The notes under the pieces are model-generated. The model was not told the DNA's origin. It searched no databases and saw nothing but the letters and a program-made list of their open reading frames with translations. DNA of 64,000 nucleotides from Jatrophihabitans_A lederbergiae. Lineage in GTDB: Bacteria > Actinomycetota > Actinomycetes > Mycobacteriales > Jatrophihabitantaceae. This document shows positions 22,999-31,709 of this stretch, piece after piece; the stretch's first letter is position 1; each line of letters starts with the position of its first letter. The stretch covers positions 62,001 to 126,000 of the forward strand of contig NZ_JAVREH010000005.1 in NCBI RefSeq assembly GCF_031845305.1, given 5' to 3'. The translations under genes and the position numbers were made by a program.

Positions 22999-24506
22999 AT
23001 GCCGACGCCAGCGCCCGACACCGGGCTGCAGATTCTGCTCGAGGTATCTCCCATCGGGCCGCGGCGCGGCGCCCTGGAACATGCCCTCCGCGACGCCATC
23101 ACCAGCGAGCGGCTGTTCCCGGGCGACCGGTTGCCCTCCACCCGTTTTCTTGCCCAGCAGCTGGGCCTGGGTCGCGGCACGGTCAACGACGCCTACACGC
23201 ACCTGACCGCCGAAGGCTGGTTGACGGCCCGAACCGGCTCCGGCACCCGAGTCGCCGAACGGGCCGCCGCGGGTGCGGGCAGCCCGCGTCCGGACCCCCT
23301 CGCGCTGGCCAACCCGACACACGACCTGTCGCCGGGAAGGCCCGATGCGGCGACGTTCCCGCGACGAGCATGGGCCGCGGCAATCAAAGAGGTCGTCGCC
23401 ACGGCGCCCAACGAGGCGTTCGGGTACGGCGACCCGCGAGGCCGCCCGGAGCTGCGCGAGGCCCTGGCCGGCTACCTCGGACGGTTCGCGGCGTGCGGAC
23501 CGTACCGGAGCAGATCCTGGTGTGCTCCGGTTACACCCAAGCCCTGGGGCTGATCGCCGATGTCCTCGCCGCGCGCCGGCCCGCCGGGCAGGTCGCGATG
23601 GAGAACCCGGCGCTGCCCGACCACGTGAGCATCGTGTCCCGCCATCTCCCCGTACTCGAGCTGCCCGTCGACGCCGAAGGCCTCGATTCAGACGTGCTGC
23701 TCGCCTCCGGCGCCCACGCGGTCGTCTGCACGCCGGCGCACCAGTTCCCATCCGGGGTCGCCCTGTCCCACGGGCGGCGGTCGACCGTACTCGACTGGGC
23801 GCGGTCGACGTCCAGCTGGATCGTCGAGGACGACTACGACGGCGACTTCACTTACGAGCGCCATCCGATGAGCGCCCTCCAGTCAGGCAGCCCGGAACAG
23901 GTGCTCTACGTCGGTTCCACCAGCAAGTCGTTGGGCCCCGCTGTCCGGCTCGGCTGGATCGCCAGCCCTGCCGAGCTGATCGAGCCACTGGTCCACGCCA
24001 AACGGCTGGCCGACCGCCAGACCGGTCCGATCGATCAGCTCGCTCTGGCGGTCCTGCTCGGCAACGGCAGCTATGACCGGCACCTGCTGTCAGTCCGGCG
24101 GCTGTACCGGCGGCGGCGGGACCAACTGGTGGCCGCCGTCCGGCTGCACCTGCCCGCGGCGCGCGTGCTGGGGGTCGCCGCCGGGTTGCACGCGATCGTC
24201 GAGCTGCCGCCCGGCGGCCCATCCGAGGCCGATGTCGTCCAGGCACTGCACGACGCCTCCATTCGGGTGCACCCCTACCGCGGATACCTGCGGGGCACCC
24301 CGACGGACGGACCGGTGCGGGTGATCGTCGGGTATGCCGCGCCGTCCTCGCACGGCTACGGCGCCGCGGTGGAAGCCCTGGTGACGACCCTGGTGGCCGT
24401 CACCGCCGCCGCGCTGCCGGGCCGCCGGCCACCGCCCCGCCGGCTGCCCGAGCTGGGAACAGCGCTCGCGCCCACCCGGCCGGTCAGGTCCGCCCCTGCC
24501 CGCTGA
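22999..24506 (+). pseudogene. frameshifted MocR/PdxR-type GntR-aminotransferase regulator
   Basis: Two halves in different frames make up one complete MocR protein. The first (from 22999) has the GntR winged helix, LPSTRFLAQQLGLGRGTV, and the start of the aminotransferase fold to AGYLGRF. The second continues from about 23495 with GVRTVPEQILVCSGYTQALG and runs to 24506. It includes the PLP-lysine motif STSKSLGPAVRLG. One base appears missing near 23491-23494. No slippery site is visible, so this is a real frameshift mutation or a sequencing/assembly error rather than programmed. If intact it would be a PLP-binding regulator. Its end overlaps the DAHP synthase gene by 23 bases, so it could be the regulator of that cluster. 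Confidence 0.8.
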
Positions 24507-25728
24507 CCACGAGTCCTCCCGCTGCCGCCGCCATCGGGCTGGATCGGTGCAGCTCGGCGACGTGCACGGCGAGCTGCAGGGACTGGCGCCGGTTCAGCCG
24601 GGGGTCGCACGCTGTCTCGTAGCGGTGGTGCAGATCGGCGACGGTGATCCCGCCTCCGGTGCACTCCGTGACGTCATCACCGGACAGCTCCACGTGCACC
24701 CCGCCCGGGTGGCTGCCCAGCGACCGATGCACCTCGAAGAACCCGGAGACCTCATCCAGGACTGCGGGCAGGTCCCGGGTCTTGTGACCGGACTCGGCGA
24801 CGACGGTGTTGCCGTGCATCGGGTCGCAGACCCACACCACCTGAGCGCCGGAGCCTTCGACCGCTGAGACGATCCCGGGCAACCGCGACCGCACCACGCC
24901 CGTCCCCATCCAGGCGATCAGGGTGAGCCGGCCCGGCTCGCGCCGCGGATCCAGCTTGTCCACCAGTCTGAGCACGTCCTCGCGGGTCGAGGTGGGACCG
25001 AGCTTGACCCCTATCGGGTTGCTCAGCTGGGATGCGAACTCGACGTGGGCGCCGTCCAGCTGCCGGGTGCGCTCACCGATCCAGATCATGTGCGCGGATA
25101 GGTCATAGGACTTGCCGGTTCCGGCGTCGAAGGACGTCAGCGCGCTCTCGTACTCCAGCAGCAGGGCCTCGTGCGAAGTGAAGAACTCGACCGGCCGCAC
25201 GTGCTCCGACGACAGGGCACGCAGCAGGTTCAGGGTGGCCGAGGACGACAGGTAGGCCTGCTTGAGCCGTGCCGGATCGGGTGTGCGAGCGTCCAGGGTG
25301 AACTCCGCGCCGTTCACCGCGTCCCCGCGGTAGGACGGCAGCGTGATGCCGCCGCGGATCTCGGTGTGCTCGGAGCGAGGCTTGGCGTACTGGCCCGCGA
25401 TCCGTCCGAAGGTGAGGACCGGCAGAGACGTGGAGTCACCGACGACCCGCGCCATCTGCAGAATGACCCGCAGGGTGCTGCTGATCCGGTCGACGGTGAC
25501 TCCGGCGAAGGTCTCGGCGCAGTCACCGGCCTGGAGCAGGAACGCCTCACCCCTGGCCACGGTGGCCAGCCGGTCCCGCGCGATATCGCACTCGCTTGCC
25601 AGGACCAGCGGTGGATAGCTGTGCAGCTCGGCGACGACCTCGTTCAGCGCCGCCGCGTCCGGCCAGTGCGGTTGGTGCGCCGCTGGCAACGTCCGCCACA
25701 GCTCTGCGGTGGCAACGGGCGCGGTCAT
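24484..25728 (-). CDS. class II 3-deoxy-7-phosphoheptulonate (DAHP) synthase
   Basis: A 414-residue class II (plant/AroH-type) DAHP synthase, the first step of the shikimate pathway: PEP plus erythrose-4-phosphate. Key blocks are LLQAGDCAETF, RIAGQYAKPRS, SHEALLLEYE, GIRLGP-like VKLGPT, WVCDPMHGNT, and the late HVELSGDDVTECTGG. It is shorter than the housekeeping enzyme of mycobacteria (about 460) and resembles forms found in secondary-metabolite clusters such as PhzC. It lies 55 bases after the fused anthranilate synthase and ends the eleven-gene operon, where it would raise chorismate supply. Confidence 0.92.
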   Translation of the reverse strand: MTAPVATAELWRTLPAAHQPHWPDAAALNEVVAELHSYPPLVLASECDIARDRLATVARGEAFLLQAGDCAETFAGVTVDRISSTLRVILQMARVVGDSTSLPVLTFGRIAGQYAKPRSEHTEIRGGITLPSYRGDAVNGAEFTLDARTPDPARLKQAYLSSSATLNLLRALSSEHVRPVEFFTSHEALLLEYESALTSFDAGTGKSYDLSAHMIWIGERTRQLDGAHVEFASQLSNPIGVKLGPTSTREDVLRLVDKLDPRREPGRLTLIAWMGTGVVRSRLPGIVSAVEGSGAQVVWVCDPMHGNTVVAESGHKTRDLPAVLDEVSGFFEVHRSLGSHPGGVHVELSGDDVTECTGGGITVADLHHRYETACDPRLNRRQSLQLAVHVAELHRSSPMAAAAGGLVVSGQGRT

Positions 25729-25783
25729 CCGCGGCCAGCGACAGGGGTAGGCAGTACCTGCTGCTCGGACGGCTTCGGACGGG

Positions 25784-28036
25784 TCACGACGGAACTCCCT
25801 GAGGCTGGCGGATGAATGCGGCCATCACGTTGTCGATGATCCGGCGGCCGACCTGGCCATCAGCGGTCATGATCGACTCCGGATGGAATTGCACGGCTGC
25901 GATGGGCAACGTGCGATGTTCGACGGCCATCACGATGCCGTCGTGGGTGACCGCGACCGCGCGGAGGCTGTCCGGCAGCATCGCGGGTGTGACCGCCAGC
26001 GAGTGGTAGCGCCCAACCTCCAGACGCCTCGGCAGCCCGGCGAACAACCGGCTGTCACCGGCGATCACCTCGATGGTGGAGCACTTGCCGTGCACGGGCC
26101 GGGCCAGCATGTGCAGGCGCCCCCCGGCGTGCTCGACCAGGCCCTGCAGGCCCAGGCATACCCCGAACACGGCGAGTCCGAGGCGCTGCGCCTCGGAGAT
26201 CGTGGCCGCGAGGCCATGGTCGCCCGGCCGGCCGGGTCCGGGCGACAGCACCACGAGATCGGGCCGTTCGGCTTCCAGTCGCCTGAGATGGTGCCCGGCA
26301 CGGTAGGTGGTGACGTCCGCCCCGGTCTGGCGCAGGTAGTCACCGAGGCAGTGCACGAACGAATCGCGGTGATCCACCAACAGCACGCGCGGGGCCGGCC
26401 GGCGGGCTGACCCCTCTGCGTCACGCACGTTCACCTCACCATGCTCGGCTGCCTGACCTGGCGCGACTGTGCGCTCCGGCTTCGTGTCCGAGCCGTCGAG
26501 TACCCACAACAGTGCCGACGCCTTCAATTCGGTCTCGGCCTCCTCGGCAGCCGGAACCGAATCGACGAGCACCGTGGCGCCCGCCCGGACGCTGGCGATG
26601 CCGTCGCGGATCTGCATGGTGCGCAGTGTCAGCACGGTGTCCAGCGAACCGTCGAACCCGATGTGCCCGACCGCGCCGCCGTACCAGCGGCGGGGCGATC
26701 GCTCATGGTCTTCGATGAACTGCACGGCCGGGAGCTTCGGCGCCCCGGTGACCGTGACCGCCCACAGGTGCGTGAGGAACGCATCGAGAGCGTCGCGGTC
26801 GGGCTTGAGGACGCCCTCGACGCGGTCAACGGTGTGAATCAGCTTGGAGTACCGGACGATCTCGCGCCTGCCGGTGACCCGCACTGTCCCCGGCACGCAG
26901 ACCCGGGACTTGTCGTTGCGGTCGACGTCGGTGCACATGGTCAGCTCGCACTCGTCCTTGGACGAGTTGAGCAGTTCCCGGATCCGTTCCGCGTCCTGCA
27001 GCGCGTCGCGCCCGCGCGCCACGGTTCCACTGATCGGCGAGGTCCGGACGACGGCATCGGTGCCGACCTGGACGAACATCTCGGGCGATGCCCCGACAAG
27101 GTATTCCCCCGCCCCGAGGTTGGCGAGCAGGCTGTGTGGCGCCGGGTTGCTGGTGAGCAACGCCCTGAACAGCTGCGCCGGAGTCCGGACACAGGCACGG
27201 TAGAACACCTGGCTGGGAACCACCTCGAAGAGGTCACCGGCGTAGAAGGACGCCATCGCCTCGTCGACGATCGCCGCGTAGCCGCCCGGAGCCAGATCGC
27301 GCGAGGCGGTCGGTGTGCCGGGGACGAAGGCACTGGCCGCTGTCCCGCCGTTGCGACCGACAGTCGAGGTTCCGGCGACGACGAACTCGTACCGGTACCG
27401 GATGGCCTCGTCCCGACCGGAATCGAACTCGATGATCTCGTCCGGAAGGTGCAGCACGAGATCGTGATCACCGCACTCGCGTTCGTGCCGCAACGATATG
27501 GGTTCCAGCTCGAACAGCAGGTCATAGCCGAAGGCGCCGTACAGCCCCAGCAATCGGTCCGGCCCGGCGAGGGCACCGACGAGCGCGCGCAGCACCCGGA
27601 AGACTCCCACCTGGCGGGTGCGCTCCTCTTCGGGAAAGGACTCCGCGGGCGCAAGCGCCCGGCCACCGAACTCCGACGGCTCGTCGACGTCGACCTCCAG
27701 CTCGCCCACGACCGCCTCGCGCAGTGCGGGCAACAGCACCCGGCCGCGGCCGTTCAGCGCGCGCAAGACAATCCGGCCGCCGGTAACGACGATCTCCACC
27801 GGCGGGTCGACGTAGCCGACGGCGTGGTCCACGCCGCGCACCATCAACAGCCCGCGCCGGGTGTCGAGTGCGCTCTCCAGCTCCACCCGCAGTACCGTGG
27901 CCGAGCCCACGGCATGTCGGCTGCGCGCTACCTCGACCCCACCGGGAGTTCGCCAGCGGCGGGCGTCGTCCTCACGTGAGCCGGCGCCGGCCGACACGTC
28001 GGCCGCTGACGGCTTGGTGTCGAGCCGGGAGGTCAC
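25784..28036 (-). CDS. fused anthranilate synthase, TrpE-TrpG type
   Basis: A 750-residue fusion. The N-terminal ~510 residues are anthranilate synthase component I, with SPEMFV, SPISGTVARG, DVDRNDKSRVC, VTGAPKLPAVQ and TLRTMQIRDG. The C-terminal ~190 are the glutamine amidotransferase, with nucleophile GVCLGLQG and the His-Glu of QFHPESIM. It converts chorismate and glutamine to anthranilate. The GTG start overlaps the flavoenzyme stop (GTGA), so the two are coupled. The N-terminal region where this family usually binds tryptophan (SSxEYPGRYTRWD-type motif) is short and different here (RRGLLMVRGVDHAVGYVD). Loss of feedback inhibition is possible. PhzE is similar but shorter, and the domain spacing favours TrpEG. 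Confidence 0.9.
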   Translation of the reverse strand: MTSRLDTKPSAADVSAGAGSREDDARRWRTPGGVEVARSRHAVGSATVLRVELESALDTRRGLLMVRGVDHAVGYVDPPVEIVVTGGRIVLRALNGRGRVLLPALREAVVGELEVDVDEPSEFGGRALAPAESFPEEERTRQVGVFRVLRALVGALAGPDRLLGLYGAFGYDLLFELEPISLRHERECGDHDLVLHLPDEIIEFDSGRDEAIRYRYEFVVAGTSTVGRNGGTAASAFVPGTPTASRDLAPGGYAAIVDEAMASFYAGDLFEVVPSQVFYRACVRTPAQLFRALLTSNPAPHSLLANLGAGEYLVGASPEMFVQVGTDAVVRTSPISGTVARGRDALQDAERIRELLNSSKDECELTMCTDVDRNDKSRVCVPGTVRVTGRREIVRYSKLIHTVDRVEGVLKPDRDALDAFLTHLWAVTVTGAPKLPAVQFIEDHERSPRRWYGGAVGHIGFDGSLDTVLTLRTMQIRDGIASVRAGATVLVDSVPAAEEAETELKASALLWVLDGSDTKPERTVAPGQAAEHGEVNVRDAEGSARRPAPRVLLVDHRDSFVHCLGDYLRQTGADVTTYRAGHHLRRLEAERPDLVVLSPGPGRPGDHGLAATISEAQRLGLAVFGVCLGLQGLVEHAGGRLHMLARPVHGKCSTIEVIAGDSRLFAGLPRRLEVGRYHSLAVTPAMLPDSLRAVAVTHDGIVMAVEHRTLPIAAVQFHPESIMTADGQVGRRIIDNVMAAFIRQPQGVPS

Positions 28037-29577
28037 CGTCCGCCCACGCTCTGGGAGAAGCGGAAGAACCGGTGCGGATCGTAGGCGTGCTTGACCTCGA
28101 GCAGCCGCGGGTAATTCGTTCCGTAGTAGGCCCATTCCCAGTTGGCGAGTTCGGTGTCCGGGTAGTTGACGTAGGTGTGCCCGTTGGAGTGGGCGTCGAT
28201 CGCACGGAAGCCGCCACGCGCCCAGTCGACCGCCGCTGCCCGGTCATCGCTGGACGGCGTCGCCGAACTCAGGCCGGCAGTGAAGACCGAGAACAGCGAG
28301 GACCTTCGGTGCACGTAGGCGGTGTCACCGGGCGCCGGGCGGTTGGCGTTCTTGCCCAGCGACAGCAGGCCGAGGTAGCGGTACTGGCCCGCTCGCCGAT
28401 CGGCGTCGAAGGCGGTGAGGATGCCGTCGAAACCGGAATCGGAAATGGCCTTGTCGTGCATGCGGCTGCGGTTCAGGACGAACTGCTGGCGGGGCAGCAG
28501 CGCCTCGGGGTTGGCCCCGCTGAGATGGCACTGCTCCACCGAGTCGTTCTGGCAGCCGAACTGCCGCATGCTGGCCTGCTGGTAGGAGAGCTCGTCCACC
28601 ACGCGGGTCGCGGGCGCGCTGCCGATCATCGAGACGAGCTCAGCGAGATCGGCGTCGAGGGTCGCCCTGCTGCCGAAGTGCACGCCGGTGACGATGACGG
28701 TCGGAACGGCACCCGGCGCGGCGTTGCTGAGCAGGATGCCCGCCCGCGGCGCGAGGTCCGGGGAGGTGTTGGTGAACCACTCCTGCAGCTGGGTCAGCAC
28801 GTGATCTGCCTGCGCCCACGGCCAGGTCAACGTGAAGTAACCCACCCGGGTTTCGGTGGTCGGGGCAAGCTCGTAGTCGACGATCACGCCGAAGTTGCCG
28901 CCACCTCCGCCCCGAATTGCCCAGTACAGATCAGGGTTCTGCCGCGGCGAGGCAGTTACTGTGTGACCGTTGGCGAGCACCACCCGCGCCGACAGCACCC
29001 GGTCGCAGGCGGGTCCGTACTTGCGGTACATCCAACCCATGCCACCACCGGAGATGAACCCGCCCGGGCACACGGTCGGGCAGAAGCCACCCGGCACGGC
29101 GAGCCCGTGGGGCGACAGAGCCGTCACGACGTCCACCATCTGCGCAGCGGGGCCGACGTGCACCGAGGACGATCCGACCGTGACCTGGCGGAAGCCGGAC
29201 AGGTCGATGACCAGACCCTCGGACGTCGAGAATCCGGCAAAGCTGTGACCCCCGCTGCGCACGGCGCTGGGCAGGGAGTGCTGCTGGGCAAAGGCTATGC
29301 AGGTGGCGACATCGCGCTCGGTGGCGCACAGAGCTACGGCCTGCGGGAAGATGCTGTCGAATTGAGCCGCCGCGAGCCGGTGTGCCTGCTCGTACGCCTC
29401 GTCCGAGGGCAGCACCAACCGACCGGTGAGGTGCCTGCGCAACTGGTCCCACGGCAGCCTACGACGCCGGCCGTGCGCCGCGGCGAGGTCACCGCCCGAG
29501 GGGGATGCGCCTGCCGCGGTAACCACCGCGCCGGCTGACAGGGCGACGCCGGTCGCGAGGAATGATCTTCTGTCCAT
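28033..29577 (-). CDS. exported berberine-bridge-like FAD-linked oxidase
   Basis: A 514-residue flavoprotein with a Tat-like leader (MDRRSFLATG) and an Ala-rich hydrophobic segment. The FAD domain has RSGGHSFAGFS, whose His should carry the 8-alpha link to FAD. FCPTVCPGGFISGGGMGWMY contains a Cys placed for the second, 6-S-cysteinyl link. The BBE C-terminal tail YVNYPD...YYGTNYPRLLEVK...DPHRFFRF is intact. Such enzymes oxidise alcohols or close rings late in natural product pathways. Tat export would place it outside the membrane. It lies between the CoA ligase (36-base gap) and trpEG (four-base overlap). Confidence 0.9.
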   Translation of the reverse strand: MDRRSFLATGVALSAGAVVTAAGASPSGGDLAAAHGRRRRLPWDQLRRHLTGRLVLPSDEAYEQAHRLAAAQFDSIFPQAVALCATERDVATCIAFAQQHSLPSAVRSGGHSFAGFSTSEGLVIDLSGFRQVTVGSSSVHVGPAAQMVDVVTALSPHGLAVPGGFCPTVCPGGFISGGGMGWMYRKYGPACDRVLSARVVLANGHTVTASPRQNPDLYWAIRGGGGGNFGVIVDYELAPTTETRVGYFTLTWPWAQADHVLTQLQEWFTNTSPDLAPRAGILLSNAAPGAVPTVIVTGVHFGSRATLDADLAELVSMIGSAPATRVVDELSYQQASMRQFGCQNDSVEQCHLSGANPEALLPRQQFVLNRSRMHDKAISDSGFDGILTAFDADRRAGQYRYLGLLSLGKNANRPAPGDTAYVHRRSSLFSVFTAGLSSATPSSDDRAAAVDWARGGFRAIDAHSNGHTYVNYPDTELANWEWAYYGTNYPRLLEVKHAYDPHRFFRFSQSVGGR

Positions 29578-29613
29578 TGGTGAAACAGCCTTTCTGGGGG
29601 GGTGGGCGGGGGC

Positions 29614-31290
29614 TCAGGACCGCTCGCGCAGCAGGGCGCGGCGCAGCTTTCCGTTGTCGGTGCGGGGCAGGGACCCCACGAACTCCACGAGCCGGGGGTA
29701 CTTGTAGGGCGCGATCTCGCTCTTCACGAATTCCTGCAGTTCACGGGCCTTCGCGTCGTCGGCGACGACTCCGGCGGCCAGGACGACGAAGGCCTTCACC
29801 ACGGTGCCGCGCGCCTCGTCCGGTACGCCGACCACCCCGGACTCGACCACATCCGGATGCCGGACGAGCGTGTGTTCCACCTCGGGGCCGGCGATGTTGT
29901 AGCCGGAGGAGACGATCAGGTCATCGGCGCGGCCCTGGTGCCACAGGTAGCCGTCGGAGTCCTGGAGGTAGCGGTCACCGGTCAGATTCCAGCCGTCGCG
30001 GACGTAGCGTTGCTGTCGCTCGTCATCGAGGTAGCGGCACCCGGTCGGTCCCTGGACGGCCAGCATTCCGACCACGCCGGTGGGCACCGGCCGACCGGAG
30101 TCATCGACCACCCTGGCCCGGAAGCCGGGTACCGCACGTCCCGTGGAACCCGGACGGATGTCATCACCGGCCGCCGAGACGAACACGTGCAGCATCTCGG
30201 TCGAGCCGATGCCGTCGACGATGCGCAGGCCGGTGGCGTCATGAAAGGCATGCCAGACCACGGCCGGCAGCGCCTCACCAGCTGACACGCAGGTACGCAG
30301 CGAGCCGAGCTCCAGGTGGCCGAGGTGCTCGAGGATGGCGCGGTAGGCCGTCGGCGCGGTGAACAGGATCGTGACCCCGTGCCGCGCCACCGACGCGAAT
30401 AGGTCCTTGGGTGCCGGGCGCTCGCTCATCACGGTGCAGGCGCCCACGCGCATCGGGAACACCAGCAGGCCGCCGAGGCCGAACGTGAACGCCAGTGGCG
30501 GGCTGCCTGCGAAGACGTCATCGGCCCGCGGCTGGAGCAGGTGCGCGGAGAAGGTGTCGGCAATGGCGAGGACGTCGCGGTGGAAATGGGCGGTGGCCTT
30601 CGGCGTGCCGCTGGTGCCGGAGGTGAACGCGATGAGCGCGATGTCGTCGGCGGCGGTGTCGACCGGGACGAAGCCCGCCGCCTTCGATTCCGCGCGCCTG
30701 GTCAGGTCGGCGTCGGCAGCCGCTCCCCACGAGACGATGCGGTTCGCGGCCAGCCCGGCATCGCGCAACTCGTCGAGGTAACGGTCATCGCACAGGGCGA
30801 CGTCGACCGCGGCCTTATCCAGGCACTCGCGCAGCTCCCGCGCCCGTAGCAGCGGCATCGTGGTGACCACGACAGCGCCCGCCCGGAGCGCGGCCAACCA
30901 GCAGACCAGCAGCCATCGGGTGTTGGGTCCGCGCAGCAGCACCCGGTTGCCCGGTACCACATGCAGATCCTCGACCAGCACGGCCGCTACCCGGTTCACC
31001 AGGTCCGCGACCTCGTTGTAGGACCAGACCTCGCCGTCGTCGGTTCGGACGCAGGGGCGGTGCCCACCGACGCGCATGATGGTGCCGTCGAGCAGTTCCA
31101 CGGCGCAGTTGACCCGATCGGGGTAGCGCAGCTCGGGTAGGTCGAAGCGCACTGTGGGGCAGGCAGTCGCGGCGGGTAGCAGGTCGCGGGCGAAGGTGTC
31201 GACGTGTGCGCTCCGCGTCGGTGCGGCCAGGTACGCCGCGGGAGCCGTGGTGTCCGGAGCGGCCGGCACGGTGAGGGAGGGCGCGTTCAT
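29614..31290 (-). CDS. 2-aminobenzoate/benzoate-type CoA ligase
   Basis: A 558-residue ANL-family ligase. The P-loop-like motif is FTSGTSGTPKATAHFHRDVL, followed by SPPLAFTFGLGGLLVFPM and TILFTAPTAYRAIL. These blocks are typical of the benzoate/2-aminobenzoate-CoA ligase group. GSTEMLHVF, GDRY and the catalytic lysine in TDNGKLRRALL are present. It would convert anthranilate, or a related benzoate, plus ATP and CoA to the aryl-CoA. The ATG overlaps the thioesterase stop (ATGA). In this operon anthranilate made by the trpEG product is the natural substrate, giving anthraniloyl-CoA for the epoxidase. Activity on benzoate cannot be excluded. Confidence 0.85.
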   Translation of the reverse strand: MNAPSLTVPAAPDTTAPAAYLAAPTRSAHVDTFARDLLPAATACPTVRFDLPELRYPDRVNCAVELLDGTIMRVGGHRPCVRTDDGEVWSYNEVADLVNRVAAVLVEDLHVVPGNRVLLRGPNTRWLLVCWLAALRAGAVVVTTMPLLRARELRECLDKAAVDVALCDDRYLDELRDAGLAANRIVSWGAAADADLTRRAESKAAGFVPVDTAADDIALIAFTSGTSGTPKATAHFHRDVLAIADTFSAHLLQPRADDVFAGSPPLAFTFGLGGLLVFPMRVGACTVMSERPAPKDLFASVARHGVTILFTAPTAYRAILEHLGHLELGSLRTCVSAGEALPAVVWHAFHDATGLRIVDGIGSTEMLHVFVSAAGDDIRPGSTGRAVPGFRARVVDDSGRPVPTGVVGMLAVQGPTGCRYLDDERQQRYVRDGWNLTGDRYLQDSDGYLWHQGRADDLIVSSGYNIAGPEVEHTLVRHPDVVESGVVGVPDEARGTVVKAFVVLAAGVVADDAKARELQEFVKSEIAPYKYPRLVEFVGSLPRTDNGKLRRALLRERS

Positions 31291-31709
31291 CGGTCGGTGT
31301 CCGTCGCGGTGACCGGGATCGCCCGATACGCCGCCGTCATTCGCGCCGTGCATACCCGCTTACCGCGCTCGTCGCTGATCACGACCTCGTAACTGGCCAG
31401 CGTCCGGCCGAGGTGTAGTGCCTTGGCTACGCCGGTGACCCGGCCGCCGCGCACGGCGGCGTGATGGGTCGCGTTGATGTCCACGCCGACGGCCACGCCA
31501 CCACGGGCGGCGAAGTGGTGGCAGGCCGCAACCGAGGCGAGGGTCTCGGCGAGGACGCACGAGGCACCGCCATGCAGCAGGCCGTACGTCTGGGTGTTGC
31601 CCTCGACCCTCATCGAGCCCTCAGCCCGGCCAGGGCCGGCCTCATCGATGGTGATGTCCAGCAGGCGCGCCAGCTGACCCGGGTCGACCACTGTGGCGAG
31701 CTCAGTCAT
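31287..31709 (-). CDS. PaaI-type hotdog-fold acyl-CoA thioesterase
   Basis: A 140-residue hotdog protein of the PaaI family. GLLHGGASCVLAETLAS is the signature helix region, followed by INATHHAAVRGGRVTG. It hydrolyses aromatic acyl-CoA; in phenylacetate catabolism PaaI releases stalled intermediates, and in tropone-type biosynthesis related thioesterases release the product acid. The start at 31709 overlaps the upstream AMP ligase by eight bases and has AGGGTGG in front. Its stop overlaps the next ligase start (ATGA). Here it is likely to release the CoA-bound product of the epoxidase. Confidence 0.88.
   Translation of the reverse strand: MTELATVVDPGQLARLLDITIDEAGPGRAEGSMRVEGNTQTYGLLHGGASCVLAETLASVAACHHFAARGGVAVGVDINATHHAAVRGGRVTGVAKALHLGRTLASYEVVISDERGKRVCTARMTAAYRAIPVTATDTDR

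Noticed and set aside
23485..23505. Programmed -1 ribosomal frameshift in the MocR gene
   Set aside because: The shift is in the -1 direction, but there is no slippery heptamer or downstream stem at the site; a one-base deletion explains it better.
25784..28036. PhzE of a phenazine cluster
   Set aside because: DAHP synthase next to it suggested PhzC-PhzE, but the fusion is about 120 residues longer than PhzE, carries TrpEG-type motifs and no phzB, D, F or G genes are present.
26441..29538. Two long open frames antisense to trpEG and the flavoenzyme gene
   Set aside because: Both oppose genes with intact catalytic motifs and have no recognisable domains or ribosome sites.
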